From Vicia villosa (lineage: Eukaryota; Streptophyta; Magnoliopsida; Fabales; Fabaceae), in NCBI RefSeq assembly GCF_029867415.1, contig NC_081184.1:111125476-111189475 (forward strand): a stretch of DNA of 64,000 nucleotides, in the 5' to 3' direction. The stretch's first letter is position 1, and each line of letters begins with the position of its first letter. Of the stretch, positions 28,679 through 39,612 are shown one piece after another. The notes beneath the pieces were generated by a model, which saw nothing but the letters and a program-made list of their open reading frames with translations, was not told where the DNA came from and ran no database searches. The translations under genes were made by a program, and so were the position numbers.

Positions 28679-31600
28679 ATCCGGCTCGAATTCCATCAAA
28701 AATGATAATGTTACAGTTCCACGTCTTAACATCCTTGAGAATCCAATTGATCAAGCTGATGAGGATAATGGGGAAGATTGTGAAGTCCCTGAAGAATTGG
28801 CAAGACTTTTGAGACAAGAGGAGAAATCTATTCAGCCACATCAGGAAGCCATAGAAATCATCAACCTCGGTTCAGAGGAAGCAAAGAGAGAAGTCAAGAT
28901 AGGGGCCGCTTTGCAAGATGATGTAAAGAGAAGGTTGAATGAGTTGCTTCGAGAGTATGTTGACATCTTCGCCTGGTCATACGAAGACATGCCTGGTTTA
29001 GACACAGATATAGTTATGCACAGGTTACCGCTCAAACCAGAATGTCCGCCTGTAAAGCAGAAACCACGAAGAACTCGACCTGATATGGCTTTGAAAATCA
29101 AGGAGGAAGTTGAAAAACAGTTGAAGGCGGGTTTCTTATCTGTGTGTGAATATCCTCCTTGGATTGCAAACATAGTACCTGTTCCTAAGAAGGACGGAAA
29201 AGTACGCATGTGTGTTGACTACCGAGACTTGAATAGGGCAAGTCCGAAGGATGATTTCCCTCTGCCTCATATTGATGTGCTAGTCGACAACACGGCTCAG
29301 TATTCGGTGTTCTCCTTCATGGATGGTTTTTCTGGCTATAATCAAATAAAGATGGCTCCTGAAGATATGACCAAGACTACTTTTACAACTCCGTGGGGTA
29401 CGTATTGTTATAAGGTGATGCCTTTTGGTCTTAAGAATGCTGGTGCAACATATCAACGAGCAATGGTGACTCTTTTCCATGACATGATCCATAAAGAGAT
29501 TGAGGTGTACGTCGATGATATGATTGCAAAATCCCAAACTGAGGAGGAACACTTGGTATATCTTGAGAAACTGTTTGCCCGTTTGCGTAAATTCAAGTTG
29601 AGGCTTAATCCAAACAAGTGCACTTTTGGAGTGCGATCTGGAAAATTACTTGGGTTCATTGTGAGCCAACGAGGGATTGAGGTCGACCCTGATAAAGTAA
29701 GAGCAATACAAAACATGCCAGCACCGAAGAATGAAAAAGAAGTTCGAGGGTTCCTTGGGAGATTGAATTACATAGCCAGGTTCATTTCTCATCTCACTGA
29801 CACCTGTGAACCCATCTTTAAGTTGCTGCGCAAGAATCAAGATATCCGTTGGGATGATCATTGTCAAGAAGCTTTTGAGAAGATTAAACAGTATCTCCAA
29901 GAGCCGCCAATTCTCATGCCTCCGGTTTCTGGGAGGCCGCTTCTTATGTACTTAACCGTGCTTGAAGGATCTATGGGGTGTGTGCTGGGCCAGCATGACG
30001 AGTCTGGTCGAAAAGAGTGCGCCATTTATTACCTGAGCAAAAAGTTTACCGATTGTGAATCCCGTTACTCAATACTCGAGAAAACTTGCTGTGCTTTGGT
30101 ATGGGCTGCTCGCCGACTGAGACAGTACATGTTGACTCACACCACTCTATTGATCTCCAAAATGGACCCGATAAAGTACATCTTTGAAAAACCGGCTCTT
30201 ACAGGAAGACTAGCCCGGTGGCAAATGCTTCTATCAGAGTATGATATCCAGTATGTCACACAGAAGGCCATCAAAGGAAGTGTCCTTGCAGATCATCTTG
30301 CTCATCAGCCATTAGAAGAGTATCAGTCAATGAAGTTTGACTTTCCTGATGAAGATATCATGAAACTAGATGATAATGAAGGACCCGAACCAGGAGAGCG
30401 ATGGACTCTCACATTCGATGGTGCATCAAATGCTATGGCCCATGGTATTGGGGCAGTTTTGACTTCTCCTCGTCAAACTCACATCCCTTTCACAGCTAGA
30501 ATATGCTTTGATTGCACGAACAATGTCGCAGAATACGAAGCTTGCATAATGGGTCTCGAAGCAGCCATTGATATGAGAATCAAGATCCTTGAGGTTTATG
30601 GGGATTCTGCCTTGGTTATACATCAAGTGAGAGGTGATTGGGAAACACGACACCCCAATTTAGTTCCTTATAAGGACTATATCTTGGAATTGCTGCCCGC
30701 TTTCGAGGAAATCACTTTCAATCACATCCCCCGAGAGGAAAATCAATTGGCAGATGCTTTGGCTACTTTGGCGGCCATGTTCAGAGTTAGCTCCCCTAAA
30801 GAAATGCCGGACATAACGATCCTCCGTTACAAAGAACCTGCACATGTATTCCCTGCCCACTGTCTCACTACTGAAGATGTGTATGATGAAAAGCCATGGT
30901 ATTACGACATCAAGAGGTATGTCGAGAAGCAAGAGTATCCCGAAGATGCTACGATTGGTGATAAGCGAACGCTTAGAAGGTTAGCATCCAAATTCTTCTT
31001 GTCAGGAGACGTCCTGTACAAAAGAAACTATGATTCAGTTTTGCTCAGATGCGTGGATAGACACGAAGCAGAATTGATCATGCGGGAAATTCATGAAGGA
31101 TCTTTTGGAACTCATTCCAGTGGACATTCTATGGCCAAAAAGATCTTGCGAGCGGGATATTATTGGATGACGATTGAAAGTGATTGTTATGTGTATGTGA
31201 AGAAATGTCACAAATGCCAAGTGTATGCTGACAAAATTCATGTCCCCCCAACTCCTCTGAATGTCCTGACGTCGCCTTGGCCCTTTGCTATGTGGGGCAT
31301 AGACATGATTGGGCGCATAGAGCCACAAGCTTCAAATGGGCACAGATTTATTCTTGTTGCTATCGACTACTTCACCAAATGGGTTGAAGCTGCTTCTTAC
31401 AAGAACGTAACCAAGCAAGTCGTTACTCGCTTCATCAAGAAAGAGATCATATGCCGATATGGGGTTCCAAACAAGATCATCACTGATAATGGGTCCAATC
31501 TTAATAACAAGATGATGGCAGAGTTGTGTGGAGAGTTCAAGATTGAACACCACAATTCATCACCCTATCGGCCAAAGATGAATGGCGCAGTCGAAGCTGC

Positions 31601-32144
31601 TAACAAGAATATAAAGAAGATTGTCCAGAAGATGGTCAGAACGTATAAAGATTGGCATGAGATGTTGCCATTTGCTTTGCATGGCTATAGAACTTTGGTT
31701 CGTACTTCGACTGGGGCAACTCCCTTCTCTCTTGTCTACGGTATGGAGGCCGTACTACCTGTCGAAGTGGAGATTCCTTCGTTAAGAGTCTTGATGGACG
31801 CCAAACTCGATGAAACAGAATGGGTCCAAACGAGGCTTGACCATCTCAATCTGATCGAGGAGAAACGCTTATCCGCCATCTGCCATGGCCAGTTATACCA
31901 AAAGAGGATCAAAAAAGCGTATGACAAGAAAATTCGGCCTCGAGAATTCCACACAGGTGACCTAGTCGTAAGGAAGATCTTGCCAATTCACACTGATCCA
32001 AGGGGCAAATGGACTCCCAACTATGAGGGACCGTATATTGTGAAGAAAGCATTTTCAGGGGGTGCTTTAATCCTGACAAAGATGGATGGGGAAGACGTTC
32101 CGCTTCCAGTCAATTCAGACTCAGTCATAAAATACTACGCATAA
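28679..32144 (+). CDS. E1 Pol: RT, two RNase H domains, integrase
   Basis: The exon is open from the acceptor at 28678 to TAA 32142-32144. Positions are counted from 28797. RT is at about 70-330 (VPKKDGKVRMCVDYRDLN, MPFGLKNAGATYQR, YVDDM at 238-242). RNase H is at about 375-500. A second, archaeal-type RNase H, typical of the Tat lineage, is at about 535-660 (LTFDGASNAMAHG, NVAEYEACIMGL, NQLADALATLA). Integrase has an HHCC finger (about 760-810, with CHKC) and a DDE core (GIDMIG, TDNGSN, NGAVEAANKN; about 833-945), then a basic C-terminal part. RT before integrase fixes Ty3/gypsy. No stop or frameshift, so it is probably a recently active copy. Confidence 0.96.
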
Positions 32145-33479
32145 AAGACCCGCTAGGTCGACGTACCTAGGCAAAAATAAGGGCATCCCGGCAAACCAAA
32201 AGGGTTTGGGCAAGAATTAGGGATAAAAAAAAAAAAAAGAATAACCCGCTAAGTTGAAAACCCGAAAGGGCGGCTTAGGCAAAAAGGGGGGCATCCCGCT
32301 GGATTGAAAACCCGAAAGGGCGATCCAGGCAAAAGTTAGGGATCAAAAGCGAGAGGCTGCAGTCTGAATATCCTTCACAAAGATCACTATACGCCCTGGG
32401 TAGAACAGACGGATCAATCCAACCATTACCCTTCTGAAGCAAAGCATTGAGAGGATCGAGGATATGGGAACTGTAGCAATATCAGTTTTAATGGAAATCC
32501 GAGCATTTCTCTTTGCCATTTTGCTCTTTGCACTTTTATTTTCTTTTTCGCAGCTACCTCATTTAGGAGTTGTTTCCTTGTACAAAAGCCTATTCACAGG
32601 CATTCCATCAATAAAATGATCTTTTGATGCAAAAGCTTTCTTTCTTTCTTTTTTCGCATGCGAGATGTGATTTAATTCGTTATTAAACGTTGCATTGAAA
32701 GCGTGGGGGCAATAATCACAAAATCAAAACGAAACATGATGTTACATAAACATAAAAGTGTTTTAAGGGGCACCATTTGCATCCAAACGTTGTTTTCTGT
32801 GCAGGTTGCAGGTTCTAGCCATCATCTTGGCTCATGATGTGTCACCAAGGTCATCATCATCCCACGTGAAAGTTTTGGAGTATAATTCATCAGTACTGGT
32901 AAGCATGGGGCACCTGAAAAAGTCCATATCCCTCTTCCATATGACAGACGAAGAGCGGTCTCTTAAAACTCGTGATTCCCCAAGCAGCTTAGGATGTAAG
33001 GAAAGTCGAGCAAAATCGTTTCATCCCCAGCAGGGCTGTGTTCCAACCCTCAACGCAGTTACCAATAATCTTTGGTACTGTAGGGTTCCAATATCAATTC
33101 ACGATGATGGCTCAAGATCACAAACAACAGACCCCAATGATCCCGCTCCTCTGCCTCACCAAAGCCTTTATTTGGCACCTTGCATATAGTTTCCATTGCA
33201 TATAACATTGCGTCCTCAAAAGCGTAGCATATCCATCAAAATGGAACATTACGCTAAAGAAAAATTCAAACATGCATACAAAGCATAAGCCAGATAATAC
33301 AAATCGTCCCTCAATCAAGACGATGATACATCCCCACATAAAAGGTTGTCCTTACAAACTTTGCCTGATATCTGCTATCACACTACAAACACTTTTAAGC
33401 CACGGTGCCGATACGAGGTATCCTCGGTTTCTGATGAGCGTCTGACACAATGTCTTCTTTTGTCCCCTGATGTCGAGTC
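32145..33479 (+). other. E1 3' region after pol, first part
   Basis: Non-coding. At 32145-32340 there are short repeats of the form CCCGCT(A/G)...TTGAAAACCCGAAAGGGCG...AGGCAAAA (at least two full copies and one partial). A poly-A stretch sits at 32225-32239. A purine-like GCGTGGGGGCAATAATC lies near 32701. The 127-codon frame at 32806-33189 has no domain. Confidence 0.6.
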
Positions 33480-33950
33480 GATGTTGAGTCATAGATCGCC
33501 ACGAGATCTTATTCCTTCCAAAGTGTAGAGGATCGCACGAGATCTTCTTTCGATGTTGAGTCATAGATCGCCACGAGATCTTATTCCTTCCAAAGTGTAG
33601 AGGATTGCACGAGATCTTCTTTCGATGTTGAGTCATAGATCGCCACGAGATCTTATTCCTTCCAAAGTGTAGAGGATCGCACGAGATCTTCTTTCGATGT
33701 TGAGTCGTAGGTCGCACGAGATCTTCTCCTTTCAGTTTTGAAGATCGTACGAGGTCTTCTCCCGATGTTGAGTCGTAGGTCGCACGAGATCTTTTCCTTT
33801 CAGTTTTGAAGATCGTACGAGGTCTTCTCCCGATGTCGAGTCTTAGGTCGCACGAGATCCTTTTCTGTTTTTGTCCTGAAGGTCGCACGAGATCTTTTCT
33901 TTCCTCTTTTGTTGTCGAGTCGATGTTGAGTCGTGGATCGCACGAGATCT
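33480..33950 (+). repeat. 72/68-bp minisatellite in the E1 3' region
   Basis: Three 72-bp units start at 33480, 33552 and 33624 (GATGTTGAGTCATAGATCGC...). Two related 68-bp units follow at 33696 and 33764 (GATGTTGAGTCGTAGGTCGC...), then partial copies from 33832. Each unit holds two copies of (C)GCACGAGATCTT. The minus frame 33352-33888 is periodic because of the array and is not a gene. Ogre elements often carry tandem repeats at this place. Confidence 0.92.
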
Positions 33951-34231
33951 ATTTCCTTTCAGTCATTGTTTCATGAAACATTTTCTTTGAAAACCCTCTA
34001 TTGGCACCGTTACCACGTTACAAGCTATCACCGTTCAACCATTACTCACTGCAAATACTTCCATCAGAAAAACAAAAATCTCTTTCCCCAGCAGATATCA
34101 AAACAAAAAGAAAAAATAAGGATAACACTTACACCGTCTTTTCAGGACAAATTTCTGGTCTTGGTATTTAATCTTCTTCTACCTTGAAGGTTCGAAAGAC
34201 TAGCGTCAATCTCACCTTCAGGTTTAAGACG

Positions 34232-34247
34232 ATTAAATAGGGGCAGC
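34232..34247 (+). other. Polypurine tract of E1
   Basis: ATTAAATAGGGGCAGC directly before the TG of the 3' LTR at 34248; the plus-strand primer. Confidence 0.75.
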
Positions 34248-36759
34248 TGTCATACCCCAGATTTGTCCTACCCTTTCAATTTTATCTGGCTTAGGCTCAT
34301 GCATTTCACAGTCTCATGTACATACCTCCCATTAGGTCATTGACATAACTCATGCATTCATTAATCAATAAATCTGGCATTGGGATCAAGGATCGTGAAG
34401 AATTAGGGTTCCTATATTGCTTTGAGGCTCTCACATTCATTCAAAGGATACAAGGGTACTATCTCTCAGGATGTACCAAGTTCGAAGGATTAAAGTTATA
34501 TCCCCCGTGTGTATCAAGAGATTAGAGTTACTTACGCATGGTGTCTGAGATTGTTGTTTCATTTGGGTTCACTAGATTTCGTGTTAAGGCGTTCCTCTAT
34601 GCTCAAATATTATCTTCTTCAAGGATTCCTTCGAAGCATTATTGTTATGGGGAGATCGGACTACAAATGCAACAACATAGGAGAGTGAAGACTTGTTAGG
34701 TGAACCAAGCTTTTTAGGAGGCAAAGTATTCAGGAGTTGAGATTTAACTGTGAGTGTATGGTTGCATCAATCATCATGAGTTATGTCTCAAATACTCGAC
34801 TTGATTCATTTCATTACTTGGAGCTACGAGTTCTATGTGGTCTTATGCAAACTTTTGAGCTCTTATCTATACACTTGAATTGATAATGAAAGGAAAGATG
34901 AAAGTTTCACTTCATTTCTCAAAGGTCATGTCATCCTAAATATGGTGCATTACAAAGAAAGTCAATTTGATCTTTTGAAGTTCATAATGAGTTTTATTGG
35001 TGTTTGACCATGATTACAATCTATGAGAGGAGTTCCAAATAAAGTTCAAGCTATATGAGATTTGAGTCATTACAAGTCTCATTCGTTACATAAGAGAAGT
35101 TACAAGAGGAACACAGTTTGACCTAATTCTACTCTTTGACTCCTACTTGGCCATGTCAGCTGATTTGATTCCCTTCGACGCTCCTGCTTCACCACTAAGA
35201 TTGGTATTTGGACATTGTGCATCCCATACTTGCATTCAACCCATTCCCTGCATCATTAATATACCAAATAATCACACATCAGTCCGTAAAATTTCGAGAA
35301 CAATACAATTCCAGAACAGTCAAATGCCAATCCAATACTAATCCACCACAAATATACAAACGCCATTCTATATCCTAATTTTCTAACAACATTCTCAATA
35401 TCATGTGTCCACACTGACCAGTTCTATTCTCATTCACACATTCAGCTTTAAGCTAACAAATAATTCCTAATAGCTATCCCAATAAACAGCCCTGCTTCTA
35501 CAAATTAAAACCTATACAAAAAAACCATTCAAAAATCCACACATTCAAAACATATACTATCCATTCCAATTCAGCACCCATTTAAAAACAAATACAAAAC
35601 CAGCTGCATAAACATAAAATAAGCCAGTTCAAGCCCCATAAACACATACAATACAGTACCACACCAAGACAGTTCAGCATACAACACAAACCAGTCAAAT
35701 AAACAAAACATTTCTCTAACCATTTCTCTAACAGCATTTAACTCTGCAAACCATCATCATATCATATACAGCAATTCAAGAAAAATAGCATTCTAACTCT
35801 AAAATCTTAACTTCAAGCTCACCCCGACCCTTATGCCCGACCAACTCTATGTCCTAACCCCTGCCTTATCTTCGCTAACAGAAAAATCAGCCGGTAATCC
35901 TGCAGCATACACACGAAACTAGCTCAGCCCTGTATCTATTAAACCAACAGAAAAAGACAATAGCCCCACATCATGTATCTATACCTAAAATCAGAATCTT
36001 CAACATGAGCTAAGCTATGCACACATCTTCATCACACGGTTAGCTCACAGTTTCGCAACGTCCAAGCCACACACTTCAGAGTTTGACATCATGCCAATAC
36101 CTTCTAGAAAACCTGCGCCAATTCAAATCAAGCAAGCTTATGTTAATTCTGACACAATCAGATACACCGTCTCGCATTCAGAACAGAGCTACAATAAATT
36201 CTGCAGTATCCAAACATTAACCAAACTGCAGCCCTGTATATATTCACAAAAGAGAAACCCCCTAACACAGTTCAGTAACCATTTCCCACCCTTGTTATTT
36301 GTAACTAACAGTTTATCAAACTTCCCAAACCAAGTCATCACTAACATACCATACAACCTCTACATGATTAATAAGGAAATCAAATGAAACTTTCAGCATA
36401 CCTGCAGTAAGATACCTCAAGGATTAACATCCCACCAACACATATTCAAGCGACTTCAGCTCTCTTCCAAACCGAACTAGCAGCTAGCAGTTAGCAGAAA
36501 AATGAAAATCTGATAAAACATCACCCAAAGAAGAACACAAGCTTTGGAGTTTGTTCTGGTTCTGCACAAAATGAATACACGAGTCACAATTCAGCTTCAC
36601 AAGTTGAAAGTCCAACACAAAAAATCAGAAAACAATTAAACAGGTCATTCAGCTATCTACAACTTAGTCCCACATTCAAGAAAGTGGAAAAATACCTTGC
36701 AAAACTATAATGCTGAGTCCCACATCTAAGGATTCCTAATGATCACCCAATGATTGCCC

Positions 36760-36768
36760 TATAAATAG
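36760..36768 (+). promoter_or_regulatory. TATA box of E1 3' LTR
   Basis: TATAAATAG, 2512 bp from the LTR start, matching 10872 in the 5' LTR. Confidence 0.75.
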
Positions 36769-36983
36769 CCAGCTCCTCCCATTCAGAAGAAGACCTAAGC
36801 ACTATCAGCTTTCATCATTGTCTCGCTTGCAGACTCTGAAGAAAGAAGTGAAAAGCCTCAGTTCAAACACTCTCACCACCTCCCTCACACTCACCATACG
36901 CACATTTCAGAGCTGTTGAAGTTCATCACTAGGACTTCAACAAAGCTTGTGCTAAACCACTCTCTCCCTCACTCGCAACACAC

Positions 36984-36988
36984 AGCAA
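36984..36988 (+). other. Empty target site of E2
   Basis: A single AGCAA in CACACAGCAAGAACGACG. In the 5' LTR the same sequence is split by E2 with AGCAA on both sides, so this is the pre-insertion state preserved in cis. Confidence 0.97.
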
Positions 36989-38796
36989 GAACGACGCTCA
37001 CACAGAAATTCAGAAGAAAGAAGAAAACGATTGAATAGAAGAAGAAGACGAGTCGAAGCGAGAGGAACAAACGATAAAGAACTCGAAGTCGTTACCTGAT
37101 TGAAGGGTCCCCGGTATTTCCTTCTTCCGTTTGAGCACATTGAAGAATCTTCATCTCAGGTACGTTTTTAAAAACGCTCTTTCTTCCTCACCGATCACTT
37201 CCTTTCCTTGACACCGTGACGTTGGCTGAAAGATGCTAAGCGTGACCGCTCCGCTTGATTCAGGGGCTAGGGTTTAGATGTGGGAGGTGATAGGCGATTT
37301 CGCTTTGTTTATTCGCGGTGATTAACGGCGGAGCCTCGTCGGTGAGTTATCGCCGTCGTCGCCATTGAGAGAAGAAGAAGACTTAGTCTGAGAATAATGT
37401 GAATCAACGCCCTTAATTTACCCTAGATTCCCAACTCAATTATCTTTTTTCAGTTAATAAAACTTGAGTAGATCTGCCAACAAAGACAATTCCCTTGGGC
37501 CTAAATTGCTAGCATCACCCCCTCGGCCCATTCTGTATGTTTTTAGCTAAGAAATCTGTCAACAAAAGAACCTGTATGGGCCGGACACATGGGCCCTGCG
37601 CCCTTGCTTACAACACCCCTGGAAATCATTCTGTACCCCCTTTTTTTGATTCATATTTTCATTATTTTTGATCTTGATTTTAATTGTTTTTACTATTTTT
37701 AGTAATTGAAACTAATCTTTTCTACTAATCATTTTAGACTTTCCTAGACTTCAATGCTAATTTTTGACATATAAAAATAATTCATAAAAAAATATTAGTT
37801 TTTTAGGCTACTTGTCTTAGTCTTTTACTTGATTTGTAATTCAATTTCTTTCATAAAAACATAAAAATAATAGTACTTTTAATTCACTTTTGTGCTATAT
37901 TTTGACTTGTTCTTTTTCATGCCATTCTACTTACCGCTTTATTTTTCACGCTTCTTTTAAACCCTAACCTTAGGTAGAAACCATGATAACATTAGGTTTA
38001 GAAGTTAAGCTAGTCCCCTACTTTTTCATCCTTTTTTCTTTTTCAACAATAAAACATCTAAAAATACTTGAATAAATTTCCCATAAAAAACACCAAGAAA
38101 ACTCATAAAAAATGACTAATAAATACTTTGACTAATAAAAAGGGAATGGAAGCTTGTAACTTCCCTTGCTTAAGGGATGTTCGAGTGCTTGGAGCTCCCT
38201 TGCTTAAGGGTTCCATTCAGGCGTAAGTTCCCAACCTCTAAAAAACACAAACCAAAGAGTAACTCGAGTTTCCCTTGCTTAAGGGATTTCCTCGAAACAC
38301 TCAAACTCTCTCTCTCTTCTCTCGCTTTCTTAAGGGCACCGTTATTTCCGCTCCATTGCATCCTAGGCTGTCCCCTTGTGCAAGAGCGTGAACGTTAACG
38401 CTGCCCAACTAAAAAACACAAAAACAAACAAAAACTATGGAGCCGAACTACGGCGCTCTGATTCCTGAAAAGGATACGTAGGCATCAAGTCGCGGGGCTT
38501 GAACGAGCACACTTGTAAATATTCCTTCTTCTCCCCGTATTTCTTTTTGCATTCATTCGCACATAGACATAGACATAGTACACACCCTTTAGATAGAAAC
38601 AAACATAGGTGGATACCATCGAGTACGATGGGCGCGAGGGGTGCTAATACCTTCCCCTCGCGTAACCGACTCCCGTACCTTGATTCTCTGGTCGCAAGAC
38701 CTTGTTCCTTCCTTTGTTAGGTTTTCTGATATTCCTTTCCCTTATGGGATAAATATATTGGTGGCGACTCTGTTCATTTTTCGCGAGCGTGCGACA

Positions 38797-38801
38797 ACAA
38801 T
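38797..38801 (+). repeat. Target-site duplication of E1, right copy
   Basis: ACAAT, against AAAAT at 8355-8359; one mismatch. Confidence 0.75.
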
Positions 38802-39612
38802 ACGAACCAAAGTTATGAGATATTGGCTAGACAAATGGCCAGAATAGCAGATTTCTTTGGGGCGCCCCCACAACCAAACCTTCCGACTTCCCAGGGGTCG
38901 AATGTAAGAGTAGTCAAAACTATGAGACATGGGGACCAAATTGAACAGGAGATCCCTAGAGTAGTACAACGGCATCAGGATGTTGATCAGGTTCTTAGAA
39001 ATATCCAGCAAGATGCCAATGTTGGACACAATAATATCTCAAATATGGTCGAACAGATCTTAGTTCAGAATGGAAATAATGTGGGGTTACATAGACCTAA
39101 TTTTGTTTCCCCACTATCAGAATATGTAAGGAAAACAGAATTGCCTAGGGGATGGAAAATTCCAAAATTCACCAAATTTGCTGGTGAGACTGGCGAATCG
39201 ACAGTCGAACATATTGCTAGGTTCCAGACAGAGGCTGGAGAATTAGCAAACAATGAGAATTTAAAAATGAAATATTTCCCAAGTTCTTTAACAAAAAATG
39301 CCTTTACTTGGTATACGACCTTACCTCCACAATCTTTGTTTTCATGGAACCAGTTAGAACGATTGTTCCATGAGCAATTTTATATGGGACAGTCGAAAAT
39401 CAGTTTGAAAGAATTAGCCGGAGTCAGGCGAAAGGGTACAGAAGCGGTCGATGATTATCTAAACCGTTTTAGGTTATTGAAAGCCAGATGTTTCACCCAA
39501 ATCCCTGAGCATGAGTTAGTCGAAATGGCTGCAGGTGGGTTAGATTATTTCATAAGGAAGAAATTAGATACCCAACATCTAAGGGATATGGCACAACTGG
39601 CAGACAGGGTGC
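38802..39612 (+). pseudogene. E0 gag, capsid core, cut by E3
   Basis: The frame continues that of 8015-8359 and runs through a Retrotrans_gag core without a stop: IADFFGAPPQP, IPKFTKFAGETGEST, FPSSLTKNAFTWYTTLP, WNQLERLFHEQFYMG, DDYLNRFRLLKARC, MAAGGLDYFIRKKLD. It is a common type in legume gypsy elements, probably Tat. At 39612 it is cut by the LTR of E3 (TGTTGCACCCC); what the frame reads after that (to 39689) is LTR. The rest of E0 should lie beyond 64000. Confidence 0.9.

Larger units (their letters stand above)
8360..38796 (+). mobile_element. E1: near-complete Ogre-type Ty3/gypsy retrotransposon
   Basis: Order of parts: 5' LTR (split by E2), primer-binding site, leader, ORF1, gag-pro, intron, RT-RNaseH-integrase, minisatellite-bearing 3' region, purine tract, 3' LTR. 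Without the E2 insert and its duplicated 5 bp, it is about 21.2 kb with 4.55-kb LTRs. These sizes, ORF1 upstream of gag, and an intron between protease and reverse transcriptase define the Ogre group of the Tat lineage. The two LTRs differ at about 17 positions plus a 2-bp indel (by eye). Known lesions are the E2 insertion and one TAG between gag and protease. Pol and ORF1 are open. Confidence 0.95.
34248..38796 (+). repeat. E1 3' LTR, uninterrupted
   Basis: 4549 bp, TGTCATACCCC...GCGTGCGACA. It is the intact counterpart of 8360-11100 plus 20308-22113. TATA at 36760-36768, donor-like CAGGTACGT at 37158, hairpin repeats 38163-38340. Open frames inside (36091-36387, 38177-38398, 38499-38720) have no domain. 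Confidence 0.97.

Noticed and set aside
33352..33888. 178-codon minus frame with repeated ISCDPLHFGRNKISW units
   Set aside because: The periodic protein is only the translation of the 72-bp minisatellite of E1.
33480..33950. CRISPR-like regular repeats
   Set aside because: Contiguous tandem units without unique spacers, in a plant retrotransposon.
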